Assembly: GCA_044464485.1 (NCBI GenBank)
Contig: JBIQLG010000007.1
Location: forward strand, 98,922 to 162,921
Direction of reading: 5' to 3'
Length of the DNA stretch: 64,000 bases
From: Terrimesophilobacter sp044464485
GTDB lineage: Bacteria > Actinomycetota > Actinomycetes > Actinomycetales > Microbacteriaceae
Shown: positions 15,943 through 23,980 of the stretch, one piece after another
How the letters are laid out: the number at the start of each line of letters is the position of its first letter
Numbering within the stretch: the stretch's first letter is position 1
Translations under genes and position numbers: made by a program
The notes under the pieces: generated by a model
What the model saw: the letters and a program-made list of their open reading frames with translations, nothing else
Told to the model about the DNA's origin: nothing
The model's database searches: none

Positions 15943-17262
15943 TTACTTGTTGACGACGAGCTGGTCGAGCAGCTTCATCGCGTCGTCCCACGCGGTGGAC
16001 CCATCGGTTCCGGAGTCGATCTCTTTCACCGACGGACCGAACACCTGTTCCTGGATGATCGAGTCATCCGGTCCCTTGAACTGCGCGACGACGCCCTTGG
16101 CCCGTGACGCCAGAATCTGACCGACCGGAGCATCGTTGAAGAACTTCGTCAGTTCGCTCGATCCCGTGACGCCCGGATCTGACTGCGCTTTCACGACGCT
16201 CGGGAAAGTTCCCGCAGCCTGGAAGGCGGCAACCTCCTGAGGCGCTGACGTGAGCCAGGCGGCGAGCTCTGCGGCGGCTTTCTGGTGCTTCGAGCTCGTG
16301 GGAACGGTCAGGAACGAACCACCCCAGTTGGCTGCGCCACCGGGGAAGACGTCGGCGAAATCCCATCCGGACGTGCTGTCGCCGCCGGCGGCTTCAACCT
16401 GACCCTTGACGACGCCGAGCATCCAACCCGGGCAGACGAAGGTCGCGAACGAGCCATCGATGAACGCCTTGCCTCCACCCCAGTCCCACTGAGACTGGTT
16501 GGCAGAAAGCCCCGACTTCGCACCGTCGGCCAGTTGTGCCCACAGTCCTTTGAGTGTGGCGTTGTCTTTGACATTCAGGTTGCCGGACTTCGTGTAATAG
16601 CCCTCCGACTGCTGGTTGACCATGGCATTCCACACGAAACCGCTCTGGTCGTACCAGGCCTTGCCTGTGGCGGCGTGGTACTTCTTGCCAACCTCGAAGA
16701 ATTTCTCCCACGTGGCGTCAGCTCCGCCGAACAGTTCGGCGACGTCCGCGCGGTCGCTCGGCAGGCCCGCAGCTTCGAACAGTTTGCCGTTGTAGCAAAG
16801 GCCCTCGGGGCCGATATCGGTTCCGTATCCGATGATGCGCCCCTTGGGATCCGTGGCCTGTCCGAGCTTCCAGGGAACCCAGCGGTCTTTGATGTCATTC
16901 GCGCCGAAATCGCGCAGGTCGACGAACGAGTCGGAGACGCCCATGACCTGTCCGAGCCAGCCCTCCTCAACGGCCTGAACGTCCGGCAAACCGTTGCCGG
17001 CCGCTTGCTTGGTCTTCCAGTCCGTGAGCGCGTTGCCGCCGGTGTCGATGTTGGTTGCCTTGATGGTGATGTTCGGATGGTCTTTCTCATACTGCGCGTA
17101 GAGCCCGTCAAGTCCCATGGTTCCGAACGTGGTGACGGTGAGGGTGATGGGCCCGTCATCGTCACTGGCGGCGGGCGATGTCGAACATCCCGTCGCGACC
17201 ATTGCTATTGCCGCCGCTGCAGCGATTGCCGCCGTGGCTTTGGTGCCTCGTGAAAAGTTCAC
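15943..17262 (-). CDS. cebE: ABC transporter solute-binding lipoprotein (CebE-like)
   Basis: A 439-residue sugar-binding lipoprotein with the start VNFSRGTKATAAIAAAAAIA and lipobox VATGCS. The mature part reads ITLTVTTFGTMGLDGLYAQYEKDHPNI, like cellobiose-binding CebE proteins. The GTG at 17262 has AAGGAG upstream at 5-base spacing. It is the first gene of the operon and faces two LacI-type palindromes 40-77 bp upstream. It should capture cellobiose or cello-oligosaccharides outside the membrane for CebFG. The specificity comes from the operon and operator match, not from binding residues. Confidence 0.88.
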   Translation of the reverse strand: MNFSRGTKATAAIAAAAAIAMVATGCSTSPAASDDDGPITLTVTTFGTMGLDGLYAQYEKDHPNITIKATNIDTGGNALTDWKTKQAAGNGLPDVQAVEEGWLGQVMGVSDSFVDLRDFGANDIKDRWVPWKLGQATDPKGRIIGYGTDIGPEGLCYNGKLFEAAGLPSDRADVAELFGGADATWEKFFEVGKKYHAATGKAWYDQSGFVWNAMVNQQSEGYYTKSGNLNVKDNATLKGLWAQLADGAKSGLSANQSQWDWGGGKAFIDGSFATFVCPGWMLGVVKGQVEAAGGDSTSGWDFADVFPGGAANWGGSFLTVPTSSKHQKAAAELAAWLTSAPQEVAAFQAAGTFPSVVKAQSDPGVTGSSELTKFFNDAPVGQILASRAKGVVAQFKGPDDSIIQEQVFGPSVKEIDSGTDGSTAWDDAMKLLDQLVVNK

Positions 17263-17301
17263 GGTCACTCCTTTGTGTGCGTGGATAGGGTGGCAGTTGC
17301 G

Positions 17302-17315
17302 TGGGAGCGCTCTCA
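17302..17315. promoter_or_regulatory. CebR/CelR-like operator 1
   Basis: TGGGAGCGCTCTCA differs by one base from the published actinobacterial cellobiose-repressor operator TGGGAGCGCTCCCA. It lies 40 bp upstream of the binding-protein start. Confidence 0.82.
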
Positions 17316-17325
17316 TTTCGAGTTG

Positions 17326-17339
17326 TGAGAGCGCTCTCA
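17326..17339. promoter_or_regulatory. CebR/CelR-like operator 2
   Basis: TGAGAGCGCTCTCA is a perfect 14-bp palindrome, 24 bp centre to centre from operator 1. Tandem operators upstream of the cebE-like gene suggest tight repression by the LacI protein encoded at the end of the operon. Confidence 0.82.
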
Positions 17340-17449
17340 CGCAATTGCGACAACACTAGAGACTGTTCGCGGACGATGTCAAGGAAAACTTCCCGGTTGC
17401 CGCGAGATTGTGCAGGGAGTGAGCGGAAACCCCGGTTAGGATCGAGATC

Positions 17450-18232
17450 ATGCCTTCAGTTGCACTCCGAAAAGTTCTCATCGGTGCGCTTGCGGCATCC
17501 GTCGTTGTGGGCCTCGGTGCGTGCGCTCCCGAGCGGCCTCCCGAGCCGGCGATGACACAATCGGTCGCCCCGACGGAAACCGCATTGCCGGCACCCGTAG
17601 AAAAGACCAAATCATTCTTTGACAAGAGCAAGTATTCGATCGACGATCCGTTGAGCCTCTGGGTCATCAACAACAAGCGTCGGCCGCTCAACCCTGCAGA
17701 TTACGTGCCGCCGGACATGGTGGATGCCAACGTCCGGTACATCACGGAACCGGAGATGCGTCCGCCGGCCGCTGCCGCCATCGCCCAAATGTTCGCTGCG
17801 TCCGAGGCCGAGGGCGGAGGCACCATGCAGGTGCAGAACTCGTACCGTTCGTACGCTTCGCAAACGCGAATCTACAACCGTGCTGTCGCGGCGTACGGTC
17901 AGGCGGCCGCTGACTCGGACACCGCCCGCCCCGGCTATAGCGAACACCAAACCGGATGGACGGCCGACGTTGCGGCCTACCCCAGCAAGTGCGACATTCA
18001 GGAGTGTTTCGGAGACACCCCGCAGGGTATCTGGCTCGCGGCAAACGCGTGGCGGTTCGGATTTATCATTCGCTACCCCCAGGGCAAAGCGGATGTGACC
18101 GGTTACGTGTACGAGCCGTGGCACATCCGCTATGTCGGCATTGAGCTTTCTACCGAAATGCACAACGACGGCATTCTCACCATGGAAGAATTCTTCGGTC
18201 TTCCCCCTGCGCCCGACTACCCGCAGGCCTGA
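17450..18232 (+). CDS. M15B family D-alanyl-D-alanine carboxypeptidase (VanY-like), lipoprotein
   Basis: A 260-residue exported peptidase. The N-terminus is hydrophobic and ends in the lipobox-like GLGAC, so it is probably lipid-anchored outside. The zinc ligands are in SEHQTGWTADV (SxHxxGxAxD) near residue 163 and EPWHIRYVG (ExxH) near residue 223; both motifs are complete. It should remove the terminal D-Ala from peptidoglycan stem peptides. It is divergent from the cebE-like gene and followed by prephenate dehydratase, with no obvious functional link to either. Confidence 0.88.
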   Translation: MPSVALRKVLIGALAASVVVGLGACAPERPPEPAMTQSVAPTETALPAPVEKTKSFFDKSKYSIDDPLSLWVINNKRRPLNPADYVPPDMVDANVRYITEPEMRPPAAAAIAQMFAASEAEGGGTMQVQNSYRSYASQTRIYNRAVAAYGQAAADSDTARPGYSEHQTGWTADVAAYPSKCDIQECFGDTPQGIWLAANAWRFGFIIRYPQGKADVTGYVYEPWHIRYVGIELSTEMHNDGILTMEEFFGLPPAPDYPQA

Positions 18233-18271
18233 CCCGGCACATAATCGGCAGAGCCGCGGCTGAATAGACTC

Positions 18272-19234
18272 ATGAGCATGCCAGATCCACTCGCCGACCA
18301 AACGTACAGCTACCTCGGCCCTGTCGGAACTTTCACCGGCGCTGCACTGGCGCAAGTGCCGGAGGCGGCCGGCAAGCCCTGGCGCGCAGTCAACAACGTG
18401 GGAGAAGCACTCGACGACGTCGTGACCGGACGCAGCGTCGCTGCGATGATCGCGATTGAGAACTCGGTCGAGGGAGGCGTGAGCGCAACGCAGGATGCTC
18501 TTGCCAACGGTCGCGGGTTGCGGATCATCGGCGAATACCTGGTGCCCGTGAACTTTGTTCTCGTTGCGCGGCCCGGAACGTCACTCGCGCAGGTCACGGT
18601 CGTCAGGGCCCACCCGGTCGCCTACGCGCAGTGCCATCGTTGGCTGGAGGAAACCCTGCCCCACCACGAGCACCTGCCCGCGACATCCAATGTTTCGGCG
18701 GCATCAAGTCTTCTCGACGAAACCTCCGCGATGGCGCATGCGGCGATCGCGCCACCGGGAATCACGGAACATCACGCGCTGGAGGTTCTCGCCTCCAACA
18801 TCGGCGACAACCCGAACGCGGTCACACGGTTCGTGCTGGTGAGCCGTACCGCGCCGATTCCGGCGGCGACGGGCGCCGACAAGACCAGCATCATCGTGGA
18901 GTTGCCCACCGATGCGCCGGGCGCGCTGCTGGACATGCTCGAACAGTTCGCGACCCGCGGTGTCAACTTGAGTCTCATCCAGTCCAGGCCCATTGGCGAC
19001 ACCCTCGGCAGGTATCGATTCGTCATCGACCTCGACGGTCACATCCTCGATGAGCGCGTAGCGGATGCGCTCCTCGGCCTCAAACGATTCAGCCCGAACG
19101 TGATTTTTCTCGGCTCATACCCGCGCGCAGACCAGGTGCGAACGGAAGTCGGCGGCCGCTACAACAACGAGGTGTTCGCTGATGCCCGTGATTGGCTTCG
19201 CGGGCTTATCGCGGGAGAACCCGACGATGTCTAA
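18272..19234 (+). CDS. pheA: Prephenate dehydratase
   Basis: A 320-residue enzyme that converts prephenate to phenylpyruvate in phenylalanine synthesis. The N-terminus YSYLGPVGTFTGAAL, the segment AIENSVEGGV and the catalytic TRF in NPNAVTRFVLVS are present. A C-terminal ACT domain (GALLDMLEQFATRGVNLSLIQSRP) should give feedback inhibition by phenylalanine. There is no fused chorismate mutase. The ATG at 18272 is used; the one two codons on is equally possible. The stop overlaps the next small gene. Confidence 0.95.
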   Translation: MSMPDPLADQTYSYLGPVGTFTGAALAQVPEAAGKPWRAVNNVGEALDDVVTGRSVAAMIAIENSVEGGVSATQDALANGRGLRIIGEYLVPVNFVLVARPGTSLAQVTVVRAHPVAYAQCHRWLEETLPHHEHLPATSNVSAASSLLDETSAMAHAAIAPPGITEHHALEVLASNIGDNPNAVTRFVLVSRTAPIPAATGADKTSIIVELPTDAPGALLDMLEQFATRGVNLSLIQSRPIGDTLGRYRFVIDLDGHILDERVADALLGLKRFSPNVIFLGSYPRADQVRTEVGGRYNNEVFADARDWLRGLIAGEPDDV

Positions 19235-19694
19235 GCAGGCGGGAGACGCCAAGTTCGATCCACGGTTTGACCCTCGCTACCAGCCTGGTTACGCGGGAGC
19301 AGCCGACGACGCTGCAGTGTCCGTACCGGTCACCCGGACTGCTCGGGCCCCTGAAACGGCCCCGAAGTCTTACGCGGTCGAGTCCAGTAGGGAGGACGGG
19401 GACAGTTCCGAGTCCGAAGTCGAGTCTGATGAGGCCGCCGCGTCGCCCAACCCTAACCCCTTCGAGAAGACGCTCGCGGTTGTCGGTTTCATTCTCGTCG
19501 TCGGCGGCGTGGCGGTGTCAATGTGGGCGAACAGTTTCAACTATTCGCGCAGCCCGGGCGGCGGTCCGCTCACGCTGCCCGAATTGTTTCAGACCTCCGG
19601 CTGGACTCTTTCCGCGCCGATGGTCACCACGGGGTTGGCAATTCTGGTCGGCCTGATTTTTCGCCGGGCCGTCACGTGGAGGCCAGGCGAATGA
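19227..19694 (+). CDS. Membrane protein of unknown function
   Basis: A 155-residue protein. Residues 1 to about 75 are acidic, serine-rich and repetitive (FDPRFDPRYQP, SSESEVESDEAA) and probably disordered in the cytoplasm. Two hydrophobic helices follow: KTLAVVGFILVVGGVAVSMW and MVTTGLAILVGLIF. The ATG at 19227 overlaps the pheA stop, and the gene ends in an ATGA overlap with the next small membrane protein. I do not recognise a family. The coupled pair probably forms one membrane unit. Confidence 0.75.
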   Translation: MSKQAGDAKFDPRFDPRYQPGYAGAADDAAVSVPVTRTARAPETAPKSYAVESSREDGDSSESEVESDEAAASPNPNPFEKTLAVVGFILVVGGVAVSMWANSFNYSRSPGGGPLTLPELFQTSGWTLSAPMVTTGLAILVGLIFRRAVTWRPGE

Positions 19695-19951
19695 GAAAAC
19701 ATAATCTGTGGATTGGCCTCCTGTGGTTCTGCGGTATCGCACTTGTCGCCGCAGCGATCTCCGCACAGCTTTGGCTAGCCTCTTTCTGGTTTCCGACTGC
19801 GTACACGGTGAGCCCAGGACCGGTTGTCACTTTCGTTCAGGACGTCGCGGACACGATGGTGTCGCCGGCTCTCTACGTCGGCCTGGGGACAATCGGGGGT
19901 GTGCTTTTCCTGCACGCTCGGAATCACGCGCGTAACGGCAAGCGCACGTAA
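19691..19951 (+). CDS. Small membrane protein of unknown function
   Basis: An 86-residue protein with two hydrophobic helices (WIGLLWFCGIALVAAAISAQ and ALYVGLGTIGGVLFLHA) and a basic tail. It overlaps the upstream gene by ATGA and lies 11 bp before the MgtC-like gene. Family not recognised. Its tight position suggests a partner of the preceding membrane protein. Confidence 0.72.
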   Translation: MRKHNLWIGLLWFCGIALVAAAISAQLWLASFWFPTAYTVSPGPVVTFVQDVADTMVSPALYVGLGTIGGVLFLHARNHARNGKRT

Positions 19952-19962
19952 GGTCGGTTCAC

Positions 19963-20673
19963 ATGTTGCACCTCGACTTCATCAACGACTCCACGGCGAC
20001 GCAGATATTTCTGCTGTTGCTGGCGTTCACGTTAAGTGCGCTCATCGGCGCGGAGCGGCAGCGCAAACTCAAGAGCGCCGGATTGCGCACGCACACGCTT
20101 GTCGGTTTGGGTGCGGCGGTGTTCACCCTCGTCTCTGCTTACGGCTTTGCGAGCGTTGTGGGGGCAGACGTCGTGCTCGACCCGTCTCGGATCGCCGCAC
20201 AGATTGTGTCGGGAATCGGATTCCTCGGCGCGGGCGTCATTTTTGTCCGCCAGAATGTCGTCAATGGGCTTACCACTGCGGCAAGCATCTGGATGACGGC
20301 GGCCGTCGGCATGGCGTGCGGCGCAGGGATGGCGCTGATCGCCTCACTTGCTACCGGACTGTATCTGGCGGCGGTGATGGCGCTTCCGCTTCTCGGACGA
20401 TTCATCCCCACGATCAACAAAGACAAGATCTTTGTTGTTTCGTATAAGGAAAACCGGGGTATTCTCCGCGACATACTCACGGTTGCGACGAGCCTCGGCT
20501 ACGAGGCGTCGCTCGCGGCGACCCGCAGGATCGAAGCGGAAGGCAAAGCTCCCCGAGTTGAGGCGAACATGAGATTCCAGCACGGACGAGGGCCGCTCGA
20601 AGATCTCGTGGAGGCGCTCTCCGAGATCAAGGGAGTGATATCCGTGCACGTCACGAAGGAAGAGAACGACTAG
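19963..20673 (+). CDS. MgtC/SapB family membrane protein
   Basis: A 236-residue protein. The N-terminal 140 residues hold the MgtC core, with ALIGAERQRKLKSAGLRTHTLVGLGAA, SGIGFLGAGVIF and TTAASIWMTAAVGMACG, about four or five helices. The C-terminal 90 residues form a soluble, probably ACT-like regulatory domain. Relatives help survival at low magnesium or modulate the ATP synthase; the role here is not known. It is convergent with the lipid kinase gene, the two ends overlapping by 4 bp (CTAG). Confidence 0.9.
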   Translation: MLHLDFINDSTATQIFLLLLAFTLSALIGAERQRKLKSAGLRTHTLVGLGAAVFTLVSAYGFASVVGADVVLDPSRIAAQIVSGIGFLGAGVIFVRQNVVNGLTTAASIWMTAAVGMACGAGMALIASLATGLYLAAVMALPLLGRFIPTINKDKIFVVSYKENRGILRDILTVATSLGYEASLAATRRIEAEGKAPRVEANMRFQHGRGPLEDLVEALSEIKGVISVHVTKEEND

Positions 20674-21662
20674 CGGGCGGGTATCTTCACCGTGAGGGCA
20701 CCGGCATCCGTCGTGCAGTCGATCGCGGAGACCATCCCGAATTCGTCTCCGTCGAGCTGAAACTCCTGAGGACTGTCAAGGGTCGCGCGAATTCTGGCAC
20801 CGCGAAAATAGGCGACATCACGCACGTCGGCGGTGAGGTCGATGATTTTGCGGCCCGCTGCACTCTTGCGAAGTACCCCGTTCTCCCATGCGATTTTGTT
20901 CCAGATGCGGAGCCATCCGAAGCGGCCCCTCGGTTTGAGCGCGGCGATGTCGAGGATGCCGTCATCCGGTTTCGCGTCTGGCAGCAGGAGAATGCCACCG
21001 GGCAAGGCGCCGCAGTTGCCGACCATGAGCGAATGCACGTTGAGAGGCTTCTCCGGACGATCATCCAGGCGGTAGCGCAATCGCACCGCTTTCAGCTCCG
21101 GAAGCGCCCGCATGCCCGCGTCGACGTAGGCAAGCCAGCCGACCGCCTTCTTCAGTCGGGGATTGGTTTTGGCGATCATTTTCGCGTCGAGGCCGATTCC
21201 CGCCATGACCAGAAAAACGTGCTCTTCCGTCGAATTGTCGGTGCGGGTGATGGTGGCGATACCAAGGTCGATGACACGATCGCTCCCCGTGAACGCGGCG
21301 TCGATCGATGCGTCCAGATTGGCCAGTTGAAGGTCCAGATTTCGGGCGAGAAGATTGCCGGTTCCCGAGGGAAGCAATGCTATGGGAACAGAAGAATCTC
21401 TCAGCGCTTCGGCAACCGCACGGACGGTACCATCCCCACCCGCCGCAATGACGACGGCGGCGCCTTTCGCAAGCGCCTGCCGCGTGACCTGTTGGCCGCT
21501 GTCGCTTTTGCTCGTCGCATACCAACGGGTTCGCTTCCAACCGTGGGACGTCTCTGCCCGCTCGACCGCGCGACGCAGTTTTCGAAGATCCACCTTGACC
21601 GGGTTGTAAACCACAGCGGCATGCCGCGCGCCGCGCGCCGCCTTTGCCCGAGGAGGAGCCAT
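20670..21662 (-). CDS. Diacylglycerol kinase family lipid kinase
   Basis: A 330-residue kinase with the N-terminal strand AAVVYNPVKVDLRKLRR, the nucleotide motif AAGGDGTVRAVAEAL and the loop LPSGTGNLLARNLDL, all typical of the DagK/YegS/BmrU fold. The C-terminal domain contains the DDG segment PDDGILDIAALK. It probably phosphorylates diacylglycerol or another lipid acceptor at the membrane. The ATG at 21662 is used; a GTG one codon earlier is possible. It is divergent from serS with a 45-bp spacer. Confidence 0.9.
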   Translation of the reverse strand: MAPPRAKAARGARHAAVVYNPVKVDLRKLRRAVERAETSHGWKRTRWYATSKSDSGQQVTRQALAKGAAVVIAAGGDGTVRAVAEALRDSSVPIALLPSGTGNLLARNLDLQLANLDASIDAAFTGSDRVIDLGIATITRTDNSTEEHVFLVMAGIGLDAKMIAKTNPRLKKAVGWLAYVDAGMRALPELKAVRLRYRLDDRPEKPLNVHSLMVGNCGALPGGILLLPDAKPDDGILDIAALKPRGRFGWLRIWNKIAWENGVLRKSAAGRKIIDLTADVRDVAYFRGARIRATLDSPQEFQLDGDEFGMVSAIDCTTDAGALTVKIPAR

Positions 21663-21707
21663 CACACCTCAACCGTACGATACGCAAGCCTTCAATAGAC
21701 TGAGTGT

Positions 21708-22973
21708 GTGATAGACCCTCAGTTGCTTCGAGAGAACCCCGACGCCGTCCGCCATTCTCAGGCGGCGCGCGGCGACTCCGTGGCTCTCGTGGATGACGCG
21801 CTCGCCGCCGATCAGGCGCGACGCGCCGCTATTGGGGCGTTCGAATCACTGCGTGCGGAACAGAACGCATTCAGCAAGAAAGTTGCGGCCGCACCGAAAG
21901 ACCAAAAGCAGCTGCTGGTGGCTCAGGTCCAGGAACTCGCCGCAAAGGTAAAGGAAGCCAGTCAGGCGGTTGCCGACACGGAAACCGAATTCGACCGCAT
22001 AGTGGGCGCGATTTCCAACCCCATCATCGAGGGCGTTCCCGCGGGCGGCGAAGACTACTTTGTGACGCTTCGCGAAGTGGGCGAGAAGGCATCTTTCGAT
22101 TTTGAGCCGCGCGACCACGTCGAACTCGGCGAAGGCTTGAGAGCCATCGACGTGACGAGGGGCGCGAAAGTGTCCGGCAGCCGTTTTTACTTCCTCACCG
22201 GAATCGGTGCGCGCCTCGAAATCGCCCTCATGTCGATGGCGCTCGATCAGGCCCTCGGCGACGGATTCACACCGCTCATCACTCCAACGCTCGTGCGGCC
22301 GGAAATCATGAAAGGCACGGGTTTTCTGGGCGAGCACGCCGATGAGGTGTATTACCTTCCCGCAGACGACCTGTACCTGACGGGCACAAGCGAGGTGGCG
22401 CTCGCCGGCTTCCACGCCGACGAAATCCTCGACCTGAGCGCTGGGCCGTTGCGCTACGCCGGCTGGTCGACGTGCTACCGGCGCGAAGCCGGCTCAGCGG
22501 GCAAAGACAACCGCGGTATTTTGCGCGTGCATCAGTTCAACAAGCTCGAAATGTTCAGCTACGTTGTGCCGGACGACGCCGAGGCGGAACATGACCGACT
22601 CGTTGCGTTCCAGGAACGAATGTTGAACGCCTGCGAACTCAGCTATCGCGTGATCGATGTCGCAGCGGGCGACCTCGGTTCCAGCGCCGCCCGCAAGTTT
22701 GACATCGAAGCGTGGGTGCCGACTCAGGGAACGTATCGGGAGCTCACGAGCACGAGCAACTGCACTACGTATCAAGCGCGTCGGCTGGACATCCGCTATC
22801 GCACGGAGTCCGGAAAGACATCCCCAGTGGCGACGCTCAACGGAACCTTGGCTACCACGCGATGGCTCGTTGCAATTCTGGAAACACATCAACAGCGCGA
22901 CGGGTCGGTACGCGTGCCGCAAGCGCTTCGACCCTACTTGGGCGGTCTTGAAATTCTGGAACCGGTTCACTGA
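21708..22973 (+). CDS. serS: Seryl-tRNA synthetase
   Basis: A 421-residue class II synthetase. Residues 1 to about 105 form the long antiparallel coiled-coil arm (rich in Ala, Glu and Lys) that grips the tRNA-Ser long variable arm. Motif 2 appears as YRREAGSAGKDNRGILRVHQFNKLEMF and motif 3 as LNGTLATTRWLVAILETHQ. The GTG at 21708 gives the canonical VIDPQLLRENPD start. The downstream HAD gene begins directly after the stop, and a tRNA-Ser gene follows about 0.9 kb later. Confidence 0.97.
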   Translation: MIDPQLLRENPDAVRHSQAARGDSVALVDDALAADQARRAAIGAFESLRAEQNAFSKKVAAAPKDQKQLLVAQVQELAAKVKEASQAVADTETEFDRIVGAISNPIIEGVPAGGEDYFVTLREVGEKASFDFEPRDHVELGEGLRAIDVTRGAKVSGSRFYFLTGIGARLEIALMSMALDQALGDGFTPLITPTLVRPEIMKGTGFLGEHADEVYYLPADDLYLTGTSEVALAGFHADEILDLSAGPLRYAGWSTCYRREAGSAGKDNRGILRVHQFNKLEMFSYVVPDDAEAEHDRLVAFQERMLNACELSYRVIDVAAGDLGSSAARKFDIEAWVPTQGTYRELTSTSNCTTYQARRLDIRYRTESGKTSPVATLNGTLATTRWLVAILETHQQRDGSVRVPQALRPYLGGLEILEPVH

Positions 22974-23837
22974 ATGCCGAACGTGACGAGCACCTCGGTA
23001 GAGGTCGAGCAATGGTTTGTCGCGCTCGACGTTGACGGCACGATCATCCACGAGGACGAGACGTTGTCGGATGCCGTGCTGGATGCCGTGCAGCGAGCGA
23101 GGGATGCGGGCCACATTGTGACCCTCGCTACCGGTCGATCGTGGGCGGCAACCGCACCCATCCTCGATGCCCTGGAGCTCACTCCGGAGTATGTGGTGTG
23201 CGCCAACGGTGCCATCACCATGAAGCGCGATGCGGAGGCGGAGGGCGGCTACCGCAGAGACCTCGTCGAGACGTTTGATCCGGCCCCCGTTCTTCGGCGC
23301 ATCCGCGAAGGATTACCGGAAGGAAAGTTTCTCGTCGAAGATGCGACCGGGCATCGGCTCTACACCGAAGGCATGCAGGAGTGGAACCTCACCAATGCCA
23401 CTCAGGTCGAGTTCGAAGAGTTGTTTGCCATGCCGGCAACACGTGTCGTCGTGGTGTCACCCGGCCAGAAGCCGGCGGAATTCCTCGAAGTCATCGAGTC
23501 TCTTGGTTTGCACCAGGTCAGCTATTTCATCGGCTGGACCGCGTGGCTGGATATCGCACCGGACGGCGTCAACAAGGGCACGGCCACCGAGCGCGTCCGC
23601 GCGATCCACGACATCCCGCTCGAGCGCGTTCTCGTCGTCGGTGATGGTCGAAACGACATCGAAATGTTCGAATGGGCGGCCCCGGTCGGCAGGGCAGTTG
23701 CGATGGGTCAGGCTCCCGACGAAGTGAAAGCGGTCGCGACGGAAGTGACCGAGTCCGTGCTGGATGACGGGCTCGTCGGCGTGCTCGAAGCGTTGCCGGG
23801 GATGACGGGCAGAACTCCTGCAGCGAGCGTCAGTTAG
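22974..23837 (+). CDS. HAD superfamily hydrolase, Cof-type
   Basis: A 287-residue phosphatase. Motif I is VALDVDGTI (nucleophile Asp) near residue 18, motif II is LATGRSW, the lysine of motif III is in DGVNKGTA, and motif IV is VVGDGRNDIEMFEWA. The large cap inserted between motifs II and III identifies the Cof/sugar-phosphatase type. The substrate is probably a small phosphate ester such as a sugar phosphate or FMN. The ATG directly follows the serS stop, so the two are co-transcribed. Confidence 0.92.
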   Translation: MPNVTSTSVEVEQWFVALDVDGTIIHEDETLSDAVLDAVQRARDAGHIVTLATGRSWAATAPILDALELTPEYVVCANGAITMKRDAEAEGGYRRDLVETFDPAPVLRRIREGLPEGKFLVEDATGHRLYTEGMQEWNLTNATQVEFEELFAMPATRVVVVSPGQKPAEFLEVIESLGLHQVSYFIGWTAWLDIAPDGVNKGTATERVRAIHDIPLERVLVVGDGRNDIEMFEWAAPVGRAVAMGQAPDEVKAVATEVTESVLDDGLVGVLEALPGMTGRTPAASVS

Positions 23838-23862
23838 AATCTCATCGGCGTGAGAACGCCCA

Positions 23863-23947
23863 GGAGGGCTGTCCGAGCGGCCGATGGAGCCAGTCTTGAA
23901 AACTGGTGGGCAGAAATGTCTCGTGGGTTCGAATCCCACGCCCTCCG
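23863..23947 (+). tRNA. tRNA-Ser (anticodon TGA)
   Basis: The acceptor stem GGAGGGC (23863-23869) pairs with GCCCTCC (23940-23946). The anticodon loop CTTGAAA between CCAGT and ACTGG gives anticodon TGA, reading UCN serine codons. The T arm GTGGGTTCGAATCCCAC and a long class II variable arm are present. CCA is not encoded. Confidence 0.96.
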
Positions 23948-23980
23948 CGTTGCTGCACGAGCGTGAATCAGGAGTGAGAA

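Noticed and set aside
21663..21707. T-box or other riboswitch before serS
   Set aside because: The divergent spacer is only 45 bp, too short for a T-box, and no specifier or antiterminator pattern is visible.
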